Source: Glandiceps talaboti (Eukaryota > Hemichordata > Enteropneusta > Spengelidae). Taken from it: a stretch of 64,000 nt of DNA. Position numbers and translations under genes: made by a program. The DNA lies in NCBI RefSeq assembly GCF_964340395.1, contig NC_135549.1, forward strand, positions 32,781,832 through 32,845,831, given 5' to 3'. Under the pieces are notes generated by a model. It was given only the letters and a program-made list of their open reading frames with translations, made no database searches and was not told where the DNA came from. Shown here piece after piece: positions 1 to 12,373 of the stretch. Numbering within the stretch: the first letter of the stretch is position 1; each line of letters begins with the position of its first letter.

Positions 1-2463
1 ATTGTTACCAAGGTATTAGCCCTAACAGACTATTGTTACCATGGTATTAGCCCTAACAGACTATTGTTACCATGGTATTAGCCCTAAGAGACTATTGTTA
101 CCATGGTATTAGCCCTGACAGACTATTGTTACCATGGTATTAGCCCTAACAGACTATTGTTACCATGGTATTAGCCCTAACAGACCATTGTTACCATGGT
201 GTTATGCCCTAAGAGACTATTGTTACCATGGTGTTATGCCCTAAGAGACTATTGTTACCATGGTGTTATGCGCTAAGAGACTATTGTTACCATGGTATTA
301 GCCCTAACAGACTATTGTTACCATGGTATTATCCCTAACAGACCATTGTTACCATGGTGTTATGCCCTAAGAGACTATTGTTACCATGGTGTTATGCCCT
401 AAGAGACTATTGTTACCATGGTATTAGCCCTAACAGACTATTGTTACCATGGTATTAGCCCTAACAGACTATTGTTACCATGGTATTAGCCCTAACAGAC
501 TATTGTTACCATGGTATTAGCCCTAACAGACTATTGTTACCATGGTATTAGCCCTAACAGACTATTGTTACCATGGTGTTATGCCCTAAGAGACTATTGT
601 TACCATGGTATTAGCCCTAACAGACTATTGTTACCATGGTATTAGCCCTAACAGACTATTGTTACCATGGTATTAGCCCTAACAGACTATTGTTACCATG
701 GTATTAGCCCTAACAGACCATTGTTACCATAGTATTAGCCCTAACAGACTATTGTTACCATGGTATTAGCCCTAACAGACTATTGTTACCATGGTATTAG
801 CCCTAACAGACTATTGTTACCATGGTATTAGCCCTAACAGACGACTATTGTTACCATGGTATTAATAGACTATTGTCACCATAGTATTAGCCCTAACAGA
901 CTATTGTTACCATGGTATTAGCCCTAACAGACTATTGTTACCATGGTGTTATGCCCTAAGAGACTATTGTTACCATGGTATTAGCCCTAACAGACTATTG
1001 TTACCATGGTATTAGCCCTAACAGACCATTGTTACCATAGTATTAGCCCTAACAGACTATTGTTACCATGGTATTAGCCCTAACAGACTATTGTTACCAT
1101 GGTATTAGCCCTAACAGACTATTGTTACCATGGTATTAGCCCTAAGAGACTACTGTTACCATGGTGTTATGCCCTAAGAGACTACTGTTACCATGGTGTT
1201 ATGCCCTAAGAGACTACTGTTACCATGGTATTAGCCCTAACAGACTATTGTTACCATGGTATTAGCCCTAACAGACCATTGTTACCATAGTATTAGCCCT
1301 AACAGACTATTGTTACCATGGTATTAGCCCTAAGAGACTATTGTTACCATGGTATTAGCCCTAACAGACTATTGTTACCATGGTATTAGCCCTAACAGAC
1401 TATTGTTACCATAGTATTAGCCCTAACAGACTATTGTTACCATGGTATTAGCCCTAACAGACGACTATTGTTACCATGGTATTATGCCCTAAGAGACTAT
1501 TGTTACCATGGTGTTATGCCCTAAGAGACTATTGTTACCATGGTATTAGCCCTAACAGACCATTGTTACCATGGTGTTATGCCCTAAGAGACTATTGTTA
1601 CCATGGTGTAATGCCCTAAGAGACTATTGTTACCATGGTATTAGTCCTAACAGACTATTGTCACCATGGTATTAGCCCTAACAGACTATTGTTACCATGG
1701 TGTTATGCCCTAAGAGACTATTGTTACCATGGTATTAGTCCTAACAGACTATTGTCACCATGGTATTAGCCCTAACAGACTATTGTTACCATGGTGTTAT
1801 GCCCTAAGAGACTACTGTTACCATGGTATTAGCCCTAACAGACTATTGTTACCATGGTATTAGCTCTAACAGACTATTGTTACCATGGTATTAGCCCTAA
1901 CAGACTATTGTCACCATGGTATTAGCCCTAACAGACTATTGTTACCATAGTATTAGCCCTAACAGACTATTGTTACCATAGTATTAGCCCTAACAGACTA
2001 TTGTTACCATAGTATTAGCCCTAACAGACTATTGTTACCATGGTATTTGCCCTAACAGACTATTGTTACCATGGTATTAGCCCTAACAGACTATTGTTAC
2101 CATAGTATTAGCCCTAACAGACTATTGTTACCATGGTATTAGCCCTAACAGACTATTGTTACCATAGTATTAGCCCTAACAGACTATTGTTACCATGGTA
2201 TTAGCCCTAACAGACTATTGTTACCATGGTATTAGCCCTAACAGACTATTGTTACCATAGTATTAGCCCTAACAGACTATTGTCACCACAGTATTAGCCC
2301 TAACAGACTATTGTTACCATGGTGTTAGCCCTAACAGACTATTATCACCATAGTATTAGCCCTAACAGACTATTGTCACCACAGTATTATCTCTAACAGA
2401 CTATTGTTACCATGGTGTTAGCCCTAACAGACTATCATCACCATAGTGTTACCCCTAACAGAC
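1..2463. repeat. 31/32-bp minisatellite, about 79 copies, open at the left edge
   Basis: Head-to-tail units of 31 bp, each starting ATTGTTACCATGGTATTAG, are interspersed with a 32-bp variant carrying GTGTTATGCCCTAAGAGACT. Point variants such as CATAGT for CATGGT increase towards the right end, where the array decays at about 2400-2463. The first base of the window is already inside the array, so its true length is unknown. The unit core GTTACCATGGTATT is near-palindromic. Confidence 0.97.
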
Positions 2464-2834
2464 AATATCTGTCAGACATTGATCATTTTCACACATGTTC
2501 TATCATATCTGTTTGACACAGATTATTTTGTGTATAAATTAGGCCTATAGTATACTTATCTGATCAAATGCATTTCTTGTCTTTATTGAGTTGAAATGGT
2601 GAGATAATATAGGCACATGTAGAGTATTTGGTATAACCATATTTGGTATGACCATATTTGACTACTAGTATATGAATAGATGACAAGGATATTCAGCAAA
2701 GTACTACCAAAATGTTCAAGAAAGTCAAAAGTACAATGTAACTGGTTTAATTTGTTTGTGTCAACTTTGACACACTCTAAAGTGTTGCAACGATGTTGCT
2801 ATGGTGTTGCCATGGTGTTGATGTTTGTTATTTC
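2464..2834. other. Spacer and probable 3' UTR of the BTB-Kelch gene
   Basis: This is low-complexity-free DNA between the minisatellite and the stop codon of the minus-strand Kelch gene. On the minus strand an AATAAA hexamer is present (TTTATT on plus at 2582-2587), about 250 bp past the stop codon, and is the best polyadenylation signal candidate. No coding evidence is seen. Confidence 0.5.
2582..2587 (-). terminator. Candidate polyadenylation signal of the BTB-Kelch gene
   Basis: AATAAA on the minus strand about 250 bp downstream of the stop codon. Only the hexamer supports it; the cleavage site is not identified. Confidence 0.4.
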
Positions 2835-4964
2835 TTACATCAAAACATATTTTGGAAGTGTGACACAGCAATGTCCCCAAGCAGCATGTTGCATGGTAGT
2901 AACAGTCTTCCATTTGCCAGTGTTGACATTGTAGCAGTCCACTGTATTTATGTTTTGATATTTCTTATCACATCCTCCTGATGCAAAGATCTTACCATTA
3001 CATACTGCCAGTCGACATGCAAATCTTCTTGACTTGTGGGAAGCAAGTCTACCAATGTATTTCCACTGTCGTTCTTCAAGGTTGTAACACAGAAAGTTAC
3101 ATCCATGCATGAGGATATACAGTTGACTGTTGAATGAAACAGCTTGTGCACTTTCAGGTTCTGGTAACGTAGCAACTTGGGTCCAAGTGTTGGTCTTTGG
3201 GTCATAGCATTCCAGACCATTGTGACTTCCTGTGACTGCATAAATAAGACCATTGCAGACTGTTGCAGCTATACATCGAGTTCCAAGCATTGGAGTAACA
3301 GTATCCCAGCTATCAGTCAGAGTACAATACCGATTGACTGTGGTTGACCATGTATGACTGTCCTGACCACCCAGCTTGTACACATATTCATCTACTGCTA
3401 CCATTTGATGGTTATGTCTGGTGCGAAATAACCCTGTGCAGCCAATCCATTCTTTAGTTTGGGATTGGAACAGCCAGGTTTTGCCTTGCTTTGTGAGAAC
3501 AAATATATTATTTGTGACATTACAGGCAGATGCGATTTTATCTCCTTTGTCAAGGCTGAAGTTTGGTAACTCAAACCATTTATCAGTTCTAGGATCATAG
3601 CAGTGGATTTTGTCAAGGGTTGATACACCATGGTTGCTATTGTAGTTGTAGCCATGTATGTTGACAATGATTTCATTGTACATTCTCTCTGGTACTGATG
3701 ATAGTTTTCCTTGTAGGAAACAATCAATCATTTCCATACATTCCTTGGATTCTGTCACTAGAGATGCTGTCATAATGTCTCTTTTGAGGTACGTAGAAGA
3801 TATGTACTGCAATCTGATGCATTTGAAGAGTTGTGGAAAACAGAGTTTCCTATTGTGTGTATCATAACCAATCCATCTAAGTAGAGATTGATAGACAACC
3901 TCTTCAGAATTCACACAAAGATCCTCTTTGATCAGATCTTTTAATCTCTTTTCTGAAAGTGTCAGAAATTCCTCACTGAGACACACATCATCAAAATTTT
4001 CTATAGCATAAACAAAGGCAGTATGGCACAGAGATTTGCATGAAAACACATCAGTTATAGCTTGTATTCCCAAGCAGTTGGATGCATCCATTTGTCTCTG
4101 CATGTAAGTGATGCACGCATTTTGAATTGGTAAGATCTGGAACAAACTTGATGCTTCTAAAAGCATATCAGCATTCTCATTTGTGATTGAAATCTTTCCT
4201 GAGTATGCATATTTGATGACTGTTTTCATTGTTTCAGCAGCTATAGTGTTGATTTCAATCTGATGAAGTTGACTTTCCTTCATGTTGTTGGTGAACATTG
4301 CTTGAAAATAGCTGCTAAGTGGAATGACAACTATTCGGTGACAAGCAAGTTTCTGGTTTTCAACTAGGAAAACAACATCAGTAAATTCCTGTTTTTTTCT
4401 CAACTTGTTTAAAGCTTTCATCATGGTATGTGGATGGCTTAAGTGGGATATAGTAAAGGCACTTGAAATGGTTACATCTCTATTTTCCTTTGATCCATTT
4501 TCATCTTCATTTTCTACTGGCTGCTCCTGGCTTCCCTGGAATTTGGAACTAGATAGCCATGCTGATGTCAAGTCTGAAAGTTCAAAAGCTTTTGCAACTT
4601 GTAACAAATTGTTGATATGTATGTCGCTGGTATCAGTTTTCCCACAATACATGAACTCAATCAGCTGACCAAGTGTAGTTGCTGGTATGTTATCAAATGA
4701 CATTCTGGTAATAAGTGATTGTGGTTGACTCTGTTGTCTCTTTAGTACATCTCTGAGATATGGACTAGCAGCCGCCAAGACTGCCTGATGACATGGAAAG
4801 TGATGATTACCACTTACTAAGCAGACATCAGTTAGTACATTGTCCAGCCTCAGTTGGTTGATGATGTCCAGGGTGACCTGTAGACTACCTATATACTGTT
4901 CTGTTATGACTCTTGTAACCATATCTGTACAACTCAACATGTCACATTCACTGTGAGACAACAT
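2835..4964 (-). CDS. BTB-BTB-BACK-Kelch protein (KLHL-like substrate adaptor)
   Basis: A 709-residue protein from a single uninterrupted reading frame. Visible domains in order: a first BTB/POZ at about 36-137 (LTDVCLV, CHQAVLAAASPYLRDVLK); an acidic linker at about 146-163; a second complete BTB at about 183-290 (FTDVVFLVENQKLACHRIVV, SSYFQAMF); a BACK region at about 295-400; and Kelch repeats from about 435 to the end (CYDPRTDKW, RYCTLTDSW, CYDPKTNTW, CYNVNTGKW). In the family, BTB-BACK-Kelch proteins are usually CUL3 ubiquitin-ligase adaptors or actin-associated scaffolds, with Kelch blades binding the client. Two BTB domains in tandem are unusual, since the common form has one and about 550-620 residues. 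The ATG at 4962-4964 has A at -3. On the minus strand TGTTTACAG ends at 5023, a possible acceptor of a 5' UTR intron. The client and biological role cannot be read from sequence. Confidence 0.93.
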   Translation of the reverse strand: MLSHSECDMLSCTDMVTRVITEQYIGSLQVTLDIINQLRLDNVLTDVCLVSGNHHFPCHQAVLAAASPYLRDVLKRQQSQPQSLITRMSFDNIPATTLGQLIEFMYCGKTDTSDIHINNLLQVAKAFELSDLTSAWLSSSKFQGSQEQPVENEDENGSKENRDVTISSAFTISHLSHPHTMMKALNKLRKKQEFTDVVFLVENQKLACHRIVVIPLSSYFQAMFTNNMKESQLHQIEINTIAAETMKTVIKYAYSGKISITNENADMLLEASSLFQILPIQNACITYMQRQMDASNCLGIQAITDVFSCKSLCHTAFVYAIENFDDVCLSEEFLTLSEKRLKDLIKEDLCVNSEEVVYQSLLRWIGYDTHNRKLCFPQLFKCIRLQYISSTYLKRDIMTASLVTESKECMEMIDCFLQGKLSSVPERMYNEIIVNIHGYNYNSNHGVSTLDKIHCYDPRTDKWFELPNFSLDKGDKIASACNVTNNIFVLTKQGKTWLFQSQTKEWIGCTGLFRTRHNHQMVAVDEYVYKLGGQDSHTWSTTVNRYCTLTDSWDTVTPMLGTRCIAATVCNGLIYAVTGSHNGLECYDPKTNTWTQVATLPEPESAQAVSFNSQLYILMHGCNFLCYNLEERQWKYIGRLASHKSRRFACRLAVCNGKIFASGGCDKKYQNINTVDCYNVNTGKWKTVTTMQHAAWGHCCVTLPKYVLM

Positions 4965-5479
4965 ACTGAGTTCATGTTCTTGTAAATGGCTTCTGTCACT
5001 AACAAATAAACTACATCATCACCTGTAAACAGAACAAAAAGACAATTAATAAGAGGTTTTTTTTATAAGTGAATGATGTTACAAACGACACACTTTACTG
5101 CTGAGATGGGATTAGTAGTATTCCAATAATTAATGTATCTAGACTTACCATTCTCAACATGGACACTAAATGATGTAGGTAGTAATTATACATACATAAT
5201 TATAATGCATGAAACATTGGAATAAAGAAATGACAAACACAGTAGAGTAGAGATGACAAGGCAGTACTATCTACCAGCATACATGTACTACAGGAGGTGG
5301 AGGCATTCTATTTATACAACAACATACACGTACATGTATAATGTATTATGTACACTATGGCTGCAATCTGTATTGCATATCACAGCTGACACAGTTCTAA
5401 CGGATTAACAACTGAGGGTAACATCTTGTGCAATATATCACAACACACTCATGACAATACAATCACTAATTTAAATACT

Positions 5480-5493
5480 GTTTCCATGGCAAA
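5480..5493. promoter_or_regulatory. RFX X-box-like site upstream of the BTB-Kelch gene
   Basis: GTTTCCATGGCAAA matches the RFX consensus (GTTNCCATGGNAAC) at every position except the last. It lies about 515 bp upstream of the Kelch start codon. Functional use is inference only. Confidence 0.3.
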
Positions 5494-5630
5494 ATATTCT
5501 TGTTGTTACGTGATTGACTGATTTGTTCTATTATTACGATCCACCCAATTTGATTGACACTGCAACTGACCAATCAGCAAGCAAAGTAATAAGTCTGAAC
5601 ATCAACACAGTGAAATTTGGTGGTACAATC

Positions 5631-5657
5631 ATAGACCCTACACGTAGTAGGGTCTAT
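5631..5657. repeat. Perfect 11-bp inverted repeat (hairpin)
   Basis: ATAGACCCTAC and its reverse complement GTAGGGTCTAT are separated by ACGTA. This is a short perfect stem in intergenic DNA. It may be the relic of a palindromic element; no function is evident. Confidence 0.7.
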
Positions 5658-6635
5658 CATACAATAATGGAACTGTGACACTTTGATCCTATTTAAATAC
5701 CATCACTTTTTAAGGCGAGCTGCATTAATGTGATCAAGGTCAAGTTCTTGTCAAATTCAAGATATGCCCAAATGATTATTTCTCAACAATGAATAAGGTT
5801 TACACCACCAACCAGCAACCCATACATTGTTCTGTTTTATGTTGCCATTGTCTTTGCTTTTGTCATTGTAAGTCTGTGAACTTTCCATTCAAAAGTTAGA
5901 CTTGCTGAAATCTCCAGGCTTTTTTCATTCTTTATTTCAATGAAATATTTGTTTTCTTCGGAAAACACAATCGTGTTATTTTGTGTGAAATAATAACCTG
6001 AGTGAATGATTGTAAAAGTCAGGTCAATGCATAAACCCTTGGGATAATGTAAACCCACGATTCCAAGATGGACAATCTAGCCATTCAACAATTAAGACTT
6101 CTTCAAGATGGCCAATCTAGCCATTCAACTATCATGACTCCACCAAACTTGGAGATTGGCTTGACATGACTAAGATAGCAAACTTGGAGATTGACCTTGT
6201 GGGGAAGAATTGAATTTTAGAACTGATTCTTTGTAATTGGACGTCAGAATAACTCCGGACTTGTAGTAGTTAACAACAAACACAAATATTTATTGATAAC
6301 TCGTTAGGTGATGATTATAAACTTGTAATCACCGTCAAATACAACTCAACAACCTGACAGGAGAACCTTCTTTAAAAAGATTCAGAATTTTTAGCACGAG
6401 AGCCAAAGTCGTTAATAGCCTCGCTTTCACGATAAGGTTGAGAAGAACTATGATTGGTTCAAAGATTATCTATGTCACGTGCTGAAACAAAGGTCAATCA
6501 TGACGTAATTCAAAGACTGTAAGTCACATTAGTCATGTCAGAATCATTGTAACATCAAACTTTAGCATGCAAACAACGAATCCACAAATCTTTAAATTAC
6601 ACAAATAGTAAACGTCAACAAATTAACATGACATG

Positions 6636-7060
6636 ACCTGACCTAACATAGCAAACTTGCAGACTGACCTGACATAACCTAACATAGCAAACTTGCAGAC
6701 TGACCTGACCTGACCTAACATAGCAAACTTGGAGATTGACCTGACATAACCTAACATAGCAAACTTGGAGATTGACCTGACATGACCTAACATAGCAAAC
6801 TAGGAGATTGACCTGACATGACCTAACATAGCAAACTTGGAGATTGACCTGACATGACCTAACATAGCAAACTTGGAGATTGACCTGACATGACCTAACA
6901 TAGCAAACTTGGAGATTGACCTGACATGACCTAACATAGCAAACTTGGAGATTGACCTGACATGACCTAACATAGCAAACTTGGAGATTGGCCTGACATG
7001 TCCTAACATAGCAAACTTGGAGATTGACCTGACATGACCTAACATAGCAAACTTGGTAAA
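6636..7060. repeat. 36-bp minisatellite, about 11-12 copies
   Basis: The units contain AACTTGGAGATTGACCTGAC and CATGACCTAACATAGC, with a 36-bp period. Because 36 is a multiple of three, a minus-strand open frame of repeated 12-residue units arises here; it is an artefact of the repeat. Isolated half-units lie upstream at about 6140-6200. Confidence 0.95.
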
Positions 7061-7508
7061 GTGACGTAGAATATTAAATACATAATTTATAGTAATACAC
7101 ATACTTTTATAGTACTTTCCCATATTGTACTACAACAGTCAACAATTATTACTCCTGGTATTGATCAATTATGACACACAAGGACCTGGTATACTTCCTC
7201 AACAAGGAGCATTTCTTGCAGCCTCTGTAAGCACATACACAACATAGCAGTGGGAATGTATGGCTGTGTCCCATTGTTTTTGTCCACATCTCCCTGACAC
7301 AGTGACAGTCAGTAACATCAGATTCCATATACATGTACATGTATGTACAAGTTCCTTATGGAAGATGAACATGCACAAAATAAATATTGAAAAGGTACTG
7401 TATGTCCTTTGCTGATTTCTCTCTTCTTCTTTTTTTAAAAAAAAGAAAGAATTTCTTCAAATCAAATGTAAATGTAGATGAATAATGTAGGTGTACATCT
7501 TTGATTTT
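7061..7508. other. Unique spacer between two minisatellites
   Basis: I see no gene, RNA or mobile-element signature. It contains a small run of ATGTACATGTA-type palindromes near 7330-7345 and a T/A-rich patch near 7430. Confidence 0.5.
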
Positions 7509-10500
7509 GGATATCATAACATACCCTGTAATCATTGGGTGGACCTAGGATATCGTAACATACCCTGCAATCATTGAGTGGACCTAGGATATCGTAACAT
7601 ACCCTGCAATCATTGGGTGGACCTAGGATATCGTAACATACCCTGCAATCATTGGGTGGACTAGGATATCATAACATACCCTGCAATCATTGGGTGGACC
7701 TAGGATATCGTAACATACCCTGCAATCATTGGGTGGCCCTAGGATATCGTAACATACCCTGCAATCATTGGGTGGACCTAGGATATCGTAACATACCCTG
7801 TAATTATTGAGTGGACCTAGGATATCGTAACATACCCTGTAATCATTGGGTGGACCTAGGATATCGTAACATACCCTGTAATCATTGAGTGGACCTAGGA
7901 TATCGTAACATACCCTGCAATCATTGGGTGGACCTTGGATATCATAACATACCCTGTAATCATTCATTGGGTGGACCTTGGATATCATGACATACCCTGC
8001 AATCATTGGGTGGACCTAGGATATCATAACATACCCTGCAATCATTCGTTGGGTGGGCCTTGGATATCGTAACATACCCTGCAATCATTGGGTGGACCTA
8101 GGATATCATAACATACCCTGCAATCATTCGTTGGGTGGGCCTTGGATATCGTAACATACCCTGCAATCATTGAGTGGGCCTTGGATATCATAACATACCC
8201 TGCAATCATTGGGTGGACCTAGGATATCATAACATACCCTGCAATCATTCGTTGGGTGGGCCTTGGATATCGTAACATACCCTGCAATCATTCGTTGGGT
8301 GGGCCTTGGATATGATAACATACCCTGCAATCATTGGTTGGACCTTGGATATCATAACATACCCTGCAATCATTGAGTGGGCCTTGGATATCGTAACATA
8401 CCCTGCAATCATTGGGTGGACCTAGGATATCATAACATACATGTACACTGCAATCAGTGAGTGGGCCTTGGATATCATAACATACCCTGTAATCATTGGG
8501 TGGACCTAGGATATCGTAACATACCCTGCAATCATTGAGTGGACCTTGGATATCATAACATACCCTGTAATCATTGGGTGGACCTAGGATATCGTAACAT
8601 ACCCTGCAATCATTGGGTGGACCTAGGATATCGTAACATACCCTGCAATCATTGAGTGGACCTTGGATATCGTAACAAACCCTGCAATCATTGAGTGGAC
8701 CTAGGATATCGTAACATACCCTGCAATCACTGGGTGGACCTAGGATATCGTAACATACCCTGCAATCATTGAGTGGACCTTGGATATCATAACCTACCCT
8801 GCAATCATTGGGGGGACCTAGGATATCGTAACATACCCTGCAATCATTGGGTGGACCTAGGATATCGTAACATACCCTGCAATCATTGGGGGGACCTAGG
8901 ATATCGTAACATACCCTGCAATCATTGGGTGGACCTAGGATATCGTAACATACCCTGCAATCATTCATTGGCTGGGCCTTGGATATCGTAACCTACCCTG
9001 CAATCATTGGGTGGACCTAGGATATCGTAACATACCCTGCAATCATTCATTGGGTGGGCCTTGGATATCGTAACCTACCCTGTAATCATTGGGTGGACCT
9101 AGGATATCATAACATACCCTGCAATCATTGGGTGGACCTAGGATATCATAACATACCCTGTAATCATTGGGTGGACCTGGGATATCGTAATATACCCTGC
9201 AATCATTGAGTGGACCTTGGATATCATAACATACCCTGTAATCATTGAGTGGACCTAGGATATCGTAACATACCCTGCAATCATTGGGTGGACCTAGGAT
9301 ATCATAACATACCCTGTAATCATTGAGTGGACCTAGGATATCGTAACATACCCTGTAATCATTGGGTGGACCTAGGATATCATAACATACCCTGCAATCA
9401 TTGGGTGGACCTAGGATATCGTAACATACCCTGCAATCATTGGGTGGACCTAGGATATCGTAACATACCCTGCAATCACTGGGTGAACCTAGGATATCGT
9501 AACATAACCTGCAATCATTGGTTGGACCTTGGATATCATAACATACCCTGCAATCATTGGGTGGACCTAGGAAATCATAACATACCCTGCAATCATTGGG
9601 TGGACCTAGGATATCATAACATACCCTGCAATCATTGGGTGGACCTAGGATATCGTAACATATCCTGCAATCACTGGGTGGACCTAGGATATCGTAACAT
9701 ACCCTGCAATCATTGGGTGGACCTAGGATATCGTAACATAACCCTGCAATCATTGGGTGGACCTAGGATATCGTAACATACCCTGCAATCATTGAGTGGA
9801 CCTTGGATATCATAACATACCCTACAACCATTCATTGGGTGGACCTAGGATATCATAACACACATGTACACTGCAATCAGTGAGTGGGCCTTGGATATCG
9901 TACCAACCCTGTAATCATTGGGTGGACCTAGGATATCGTAACATACCCTGCAATCATTGAGTGGACCTAGGATATCATAACATACATGTACACTGCAATC
10001 AGTGAGTGGGCCTTGGATATCGTACCAACCCTGTAATCATTGGGTGGACCTAGGATATCATAACATACCCTGCAATCATTGGGTGGACCTAGGATATCAT
10101 ACATACCCTGCAATCATTGGGTGGACCTAGGATATCATAACATACCCTGCAATCATTGGGTGGACCTAGGATATCATAACATACCCTGCAATCATTGGGT
10201 GGACCTTGGATATCATAACATACCCTGCAATCATTGGGGGGACCTAGGATATCATAACATACCCTGCAATCATTGGGTGGACCTAGGATATCATAACATA
10301 CCCTGCAATCACTGGGTGGACCTTGGATATCATAACATACCCTGCAATCACTGGGTGGACCTTGGATATCATAACATACCCTGCAATCATTGGGTGGGCC
10401 TTGGATATCATAACATACCCTGCAATCATTGGGTGGGCCTTGGATATCATAACATACATGTACACTGCAATCAGTGAGTGGGCCTTGGATATCATACCAA

Positions 10501-12373
10501 CCCTGTAATCATTGAGCAGACCTAGGATATCGTAACATACCCTGCAATCATTGGGTGGACCTAGGATATCATCACATACCCTGCAATCATTGGGTGGGCC
10601 TTGGATATCATATCATTGGGTGGACCTAGGATATCGTAACATACCCTGCAATCATTGGGTGGACCTAGGATATCATAACATACCCTGCAATCATTCGTTG
10701 GGTGGGCCTTGGATATCGTAACATACCCTGCAATCATTCGTTGGGTGGGCCTTGGATATGATAACATACCCTGCAATCATTGGTTGGACCTTGGATATCA
10801 TAACATACCCTGCAATCATTGAGTGGGCCTTGGATATCGTAACATACCCTGCAATCATTGGGTGGACCTAGGATATCATAACATACATGTACACTGCAAT
10901 CAGTGAGTGGGCCTTGGATATCATAACATACCCTGTAATCATTGGGTGGACCTAGGATATCGTAACTTACCCTGCAATCATTGAGTGGACCTTCGATATC
11001 ATAACATACCCTGTAATCATTGGGTGGACCTAGGATATCGTAACATACCCTGCAATCATTGGGTGGACCTAGGATATCGTAACATACCCTGCAATCATTG
11101 AGTGGACCTTGGATATCGTAACAAACCCTGCAATCATTGAGTGGACCTAGGATATCGTAACATACCCTGCAATCACTGGGTGGACCTAGGATATCGTAAC
11201 ATACCCTGCAATCATTGAGTGGACCTTGGATATCATAACCTACCCTGCAATCATTGGGGGGACCTAGGATATCGTAACATACCCTGCAATCACTGGGTGG
11301 ACCTAGGATATCGTAACATACCCTGCAATCATTGGGTGGACCTAGGATATCGTAACATACCCTGCAATCATTGGGGGAACCTAGGATATCGTAACATACC
11401 CTGCAATCATTGGGTGGACCTAGGATATCGTAACATACCCTGCAATCATTCATTGGGTGGGCCTTGGATATCGTAACCTACCCTGCAATCATTGGGTGGA
11501 CCTAGGATATCGTAACATACCCTGCAATCATTCATTGGGTGGGCCTTGGATATCGTAACCTACCCTGCAATCATTGAGTGGACCTAGGATATCATAACAT
11601 ACCCTGTAATCATTGGGTGGACCTAGGATATCATAACATACCCTGCAATCATTGGGTGGACCTAGGATATCATAACATACCCTGTAATCATTGGGTGGAC
11701 CTGGGATATCGTAACATACCCTGCAATCATTGAGTGGACCTTGGATATCATAACATACCCTGTAATCATTGAGTGGACATAGGATATCGTAACATACCTT
11801 GCAATCATTGGGTGGACCTAGGATATCATAACATACCCTGTAATCATTGAGTGGACCTAGGATATCGTAACATACCCTGTAATCATTGGGTGGACCTAGG
11901 ATATCATAACATACCCTGCAATCATTGGGTGGACCTAGGATATCGTAACATACCCTGCAATCATTGGGTGGACCTAGGATATCGTAACATACCCTGCAAT
12001 CACTGGGTGGACCTAGGATATCGTAACATAACCTGCAATCATTGGTTGGACCTTGGATATCATAACATACCCTGCAATCATTGGGTGGACCTAGGATATC
12101 GTAACATACCCTGCAATCATTCATTGGGTGGGCCTTGGATATCATAACATACCCTGTAATCATTGGGGGGACCTTGGATATCGTAACATACCCTGCAATC
12201 ATTGAGTGGGCCTTGGATATCATAACATACCCTGCAGTCATTGGGTGGACCTGGGATATCATAACATACCCTGCAATCATTGAGTGGACCTGGGATATCA
12301 TAACATACCCTGTAATCATTGGGTGGACCTGGGATATCGTAACATACCCTGTAATCATTGGGGGGACCTAGGA
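7509..12373. repeat. 39-bp minisatellite, about 125 copies, with higher-order duplication
   Basis: The unit is 39 bp and contains GGTGGACCTAGGATATCGTA and ACATACCCTGCAATCATT. Common variants are GGGCCTTGGATATC, the inserted CATT/CGTT quartet, and a longer unit with ACATGTACACTGCAATCAGT. A block around 8100-9570 recurs at about 10550-12090. The offset is 2446 bp on the left part, 2485 bp in the middle and 2524 bp at the right, so two extra 39-bp units were gained after the duplication. Long open frames on both strands (13-residue repeats) follow from the period being divisible by three and have no coding value. Confidence 0.97.

Larger units (their letters stand above)
4965..6635. other. 5' flank of the BTB-Kelch gene, no coding evidence
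   Basis: This region is AT-rich and mostly unique. It holds an X-box-like motif (5480-5493), an 11-bp hairpin (5631-5657), and two partial precursors of the 36-bp repeat (about 6140-6200), the unit that later forms the array at 6636. A short minus-strand ORF at 5837-6058 has no recognisable similarity and is probably chance. Confidence 0.6.

Noticed and set aside
1-2463. Telomeric repeat (CCCTAA is present in each unit)
   Set aside because: The hexamer occurs once per 31-bp unit and is not in tandem; the unit is a distinct minisatellite.
7509-7800. CRISPR-like array
   Set aside because: The repeats are contiguous without unique spacers and the genome is eukaryotic with spliced genes.
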